The notes beneath the pieces were generated by a model. It was not told the DNA's origin and ran no database searches. It saw only the letters and a list, made by a program, of their open reading frames with translations. From CAZVAR01 sp964625225 (lineage in GTDB: Bacteria; Pseudomonadota; Alphaproteobacteria; JAJUGE01), in NCBI GenBank assembly GCA_964625225.1, contig CAZVAR010000171.1, positions 1 through 6,743 on the forward strand: a DNA stretch of 6,743 bases, in the 5' to 3' direction. Made by a program: the position numbers and the translations under genes. This document shows positions 5,651 to 6,743 of the stretch, one piece after another. How positions within the stretch are numbered: position 1 is the stretch's first letter; each line of letters starts with the position of its first letter.

Positions 5651-5664
5651 CGGCCTGCCGGCCG
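5651..5664 (+). terminator. Weak GC hairpin just after the URC cluster
   Basis: CGGCC (5651-5655) pairs with GGCCG (5660-5664) around the loop TGCC, seven bases after the stop of the hydrolase gene. The stem is short and is followed by ATTCGAT rather than a run of T. It is at best a weak terminator or an mRNA 3'-end stabiliser; position is the main argument. Confidence 0.2.
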
Positions 5665-5695
5665 ATTCGATGCTACCGCCCCGCGGTGTTCTGTG

Positions 5696-5701
5696 CATAA
5701 T
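5696..5701 (+). promoter_or_regulatory. Possible -10 element for minC
   Basis: CATAAT matches five of six positions of TATAAT and is one of the few A/T-rich words in the 122-base gap before minC. No good -35 box lies 16 to 18 bases upstream. If used, transcription would begin near 5708 and the 5722-5745 hairpin would be in the minC leader. Confidence 0.3.
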
Positions 5702-5721
5702 TCGTGAATCCCGAACGACAG

Positions 5722-5745
5722 GGCCGCCGCGGGCTCGCGGCGGCC
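5722..5745 (+). promoter_or_regulatory. Perfect 10-bp hairpin in the gap before minC
   Basis: GGCCGCCGCG (5722-5731) pairs without mismatch with CGCGGCGGCC (5736-5745) around the loop GGCT; a G-T pair (5721/5746) could extend it. All ten pairs are G-C. It lies 20 bases before the minC ATG. No T-run follows on either strand, so a classical intrinsic terminator is doubtful. It may end or insulate URC transcription by a U-tract-less mechanism, or be a structured minC leader. It also argues that minC does not start at the further-upstream ATG at 5670. Confidence 0.45.
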
Positions 5746-5765
5746 TCGGCCCGCCCGGGGCCGCG

Positions 5766-6554
5766 ATGCACGAAGGTCCCTCTTTGCGGCAGTTCAACGT
5801 GATATCCAGCACCGAGCCGGCGGCCATCGCGCCGGCGACGCCCTTCCAGATCCGTGGCCGTGCCTTCACCGCGGTGGTCCTCAAGATCAACGGCGCCGCC
5901 GACGCCGCGTTCTTTCAGGCATTGGACGCCAAGCTGGCGCAGGCCCCGCATTTCTTCACCAATGCGCCGTTCGTCCTGGATCTCGAGAGTGCGGTCGGCT
6001 TGGGGCGGTCCGGCGACTTCACCGGCCTGGTACGGGAACTGCGCGCCCGGAAATTGTCGGTCATCGGCCTGCAGAACGGCACGGTGGAGCAGAACACCGC
6101 CGCGCTCGCGGCCGGCCTGGTCCCCTTGCAGGGCGGGCGCGACCTGCCCGGCGATCCGGGCGCCGCACCGGCGGAGCGGGCGGCCCCGGCACCCGCGGCC
6201 GACGCTCCGGGCGAGCCCGCGCCGACGGGAACGGTGCTGCTGACGGAGCCGGTCCGTTCCGGTCAGCGGGTGTTCGCCGACCGCGGCGATCTCGTGGTGG
6301 TGGCCTCGGTCAGCTCCGGGGCCGAACTGATCGCCGTCGGCAACATTCATATCTACGGTGCGCTCCGCGGCCGGGCGCTGGCCGGCGTCAATGGCGATCT
6401 CCGCGCAAGAATCTTCTGCCAGAGCCTGGAAGCGGAGTTGATCGCGATCGCCGGCCTGTATAAGACCAGCGACGACCTGGGCGAGGCTGCGTGGAAGCAG
6501 CGGGTGCAGGCCTACCTGGACGCGGAGGCGTTGCGGGTGGACGTTCTCAAATAA
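5766..6554 (+). CDS. minC: Septum site-determining protein MinC
   Basis: MinC inhibits FtsZ assembly away from midcell and is brought to the membrane by MinD-ATP. The 262-residue protein has the two usual domains. The N-terminal FtsZ-inhibiting domain (about 25-122) begins FQIRGRAFTAVVLKI and includes FVLDLESAVGL (69-79). A Pro/Ala-rich linker covers about 125-156. The C-terminal beta-helix dimerisation and MinD-binding domain (about 160-235) carries RSGQRVFADRGDLVVV (164-179), SSGAELIAVGNIHIYG (183-198), the RGRALAG motif (201-207) and IFCQSLEAELIAIAG (216-230), closely matching E. coli MinC. A longer frame from an ATG at 5670 would add 32 Pro/Arg/Gly-rich residues and read through the 10-bp hairpin, so 5766 is preferred, although its ribosome-binding site is poor. 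minD follows 32 bases downstream, the standard order. The gene has no functional link to the preceding uracil cluster. Confidence 0.95.
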   Translation: MHEGPSLRQFNVISSTEPAAIAPATPFQIRGRAFTAVVLKINGAADAAFFQALDAKLAQAPHFFTNAPFVLDLESAVGLGRSGDFTGLVRELRARKLSVIGLQNGTVEQNTAALAAGLVPLQGGRDLPGDPGAAPAERAAPAPAADAPGEPAPTGTVLLTEPVRSGQRVFADRGDLVVVASVSSGAELIAVGNIHIYGALRGRALAGVNGDLRARIFCQSLEAELIAIAGLYKTSDDLGEAAWKQRVQAYLDAEALRVDVLK

Positions 6555-6574
6555 GGGCTAAATCGAGCGAGTCT

Positions 6575-6578
6575 GGAG
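6575..6578 (+). promoter_or_regulatory. Ribosome binding site supporting the TTG start of minD
   Basis: GGAG lies eight bases before the TTG at 6587, an ideal distance. No ATG or GTG in this frame lies between minC and the conserved AKIIVVTSGKGG start of MinD, so motif and spacing agree on TTG. Confidence 0.7.
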
Positions 6579-6586
6579 ACAGCGCC

Positions 6587-6743
6587 TTGGCGAAGATCAT
6601 CGTCGTCACCTCCGGCAAAGGCGGAGTCGGGAAGACCACCTCCACGGCCGCCATCGGCGCCGGCCTCGCGATGCGCGGCAAGCGAACCGTGGTGATCGAT
6701 TTCGATGTCGGCCTGCGCAACCAGGACATGATCATGGGTTGCG
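6587..6743 (+). CDS. minD: Septum site-determining ATPase MinD, N-terminal 52 codons (partial)
   Basis: MinD is a membrane-associated ParA-type ATPase that recruits MinC and is displaced by MinE, creating the gradient that keeps division at midcell. The visible part reads (M)AKIIVVTSGKGGVGKTTSTA, then a short helix and VVIDFDVGLRN. The deviant Walker A motif is KGGVGKTT at residues 11-18, with signature Lys11 and Lys16. Asp38 and Asp40 of the switch I region are present. The E. coli segment LRNLDLIMGC reads LRNQDMIMGC here, with Gln46 and Met48 in place of two leucines. The start is TTG, chosen because the family begins exactly there and a GGAG is correctly spaced. The gene runs off the right edge, so the C-terminal amphipathic membrane helix and any following minE are not visible. 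It is very probably co-transcribed with minC. Confidence 0.96.
   Translation, partial: MAKIIVVTSGKGGVGKTTSTAAIGAGLAMRGKRTVVIDFDVGLRNQDMIMGC

Noticed and set aside
5670..5765. N-terminal extension of MinC from an upstream ATG
   Set aside because: The extra 32 residues are Pro/Arg/Gly-rich, unlike MinC, and the stretch contains the perfect 10-bp hairpin and a -10-like element, which suits untranslated DNA.

Overview
The window is GC-rich DNA with the third-position G/C bias, gene order and protein sequences of an alphaproteobacterium. A Rhodospirillales-type organism is my best guess, judged from protein character alone. It holds seven complete or nearly complete genes plus one gene cut at each edge.

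Left block, minus strand (1-1667): pyrF, trpF and the first 65 codons of trpB. pyrF and trpF are 3 bases apart and almost certainly co-transcribed; trpB follows after a 104-base gap. This is a biosynthetic block: the last step of de novo UMP synthesis (OMP decarboxylase) next to two tryptophan steps.

Centre, plus strand (1757-5643): four tightly packed genes read divergently from pyrF. They are a GTP cyclohydrolase II-like protein with a long N-terminal domain (Urc1 type), a DUF1688/Urc4 protein, uracil phosphoribosyltransferase (upp, the Urc6 counterpart) and an isochorismatase-fold cysteine hydrolase. Urc1, Urc4 and UPRT together are the hallmark of the URC uracil-degradation route, first described genetically in the yeast Lachancea kluyveri and noted in bacteria. 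The likely logic is that UPRT activates uracil to UMP, the cyclohydrolase-like enzyme opens the pyrimidine ring, and Urc4 and the hydrolase process the ureido product. The individual steps, and above all the roles of Urc4 and the hydrolase, are inference. This cluster is the most interesting content of the window.

Right block, plus strand (5766-6743): minC and the start of minD, the division-site placement system. It is separated from the URC cluster by 122 bases that hold a perfect 10-bp hairpin. minD starts with TTG and runs off the window; minE is not visible.

The 89-base spacer between pyrF and urc1 is the only divergent promoter region. It contains overlapping palindromes and the only A/T-rich patch nearby, so a UMP-making gene and a putatively UMP-consuming operon may share control signals. 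I see no RNA gene, insertion sequence, CRISPR array or attachment site.
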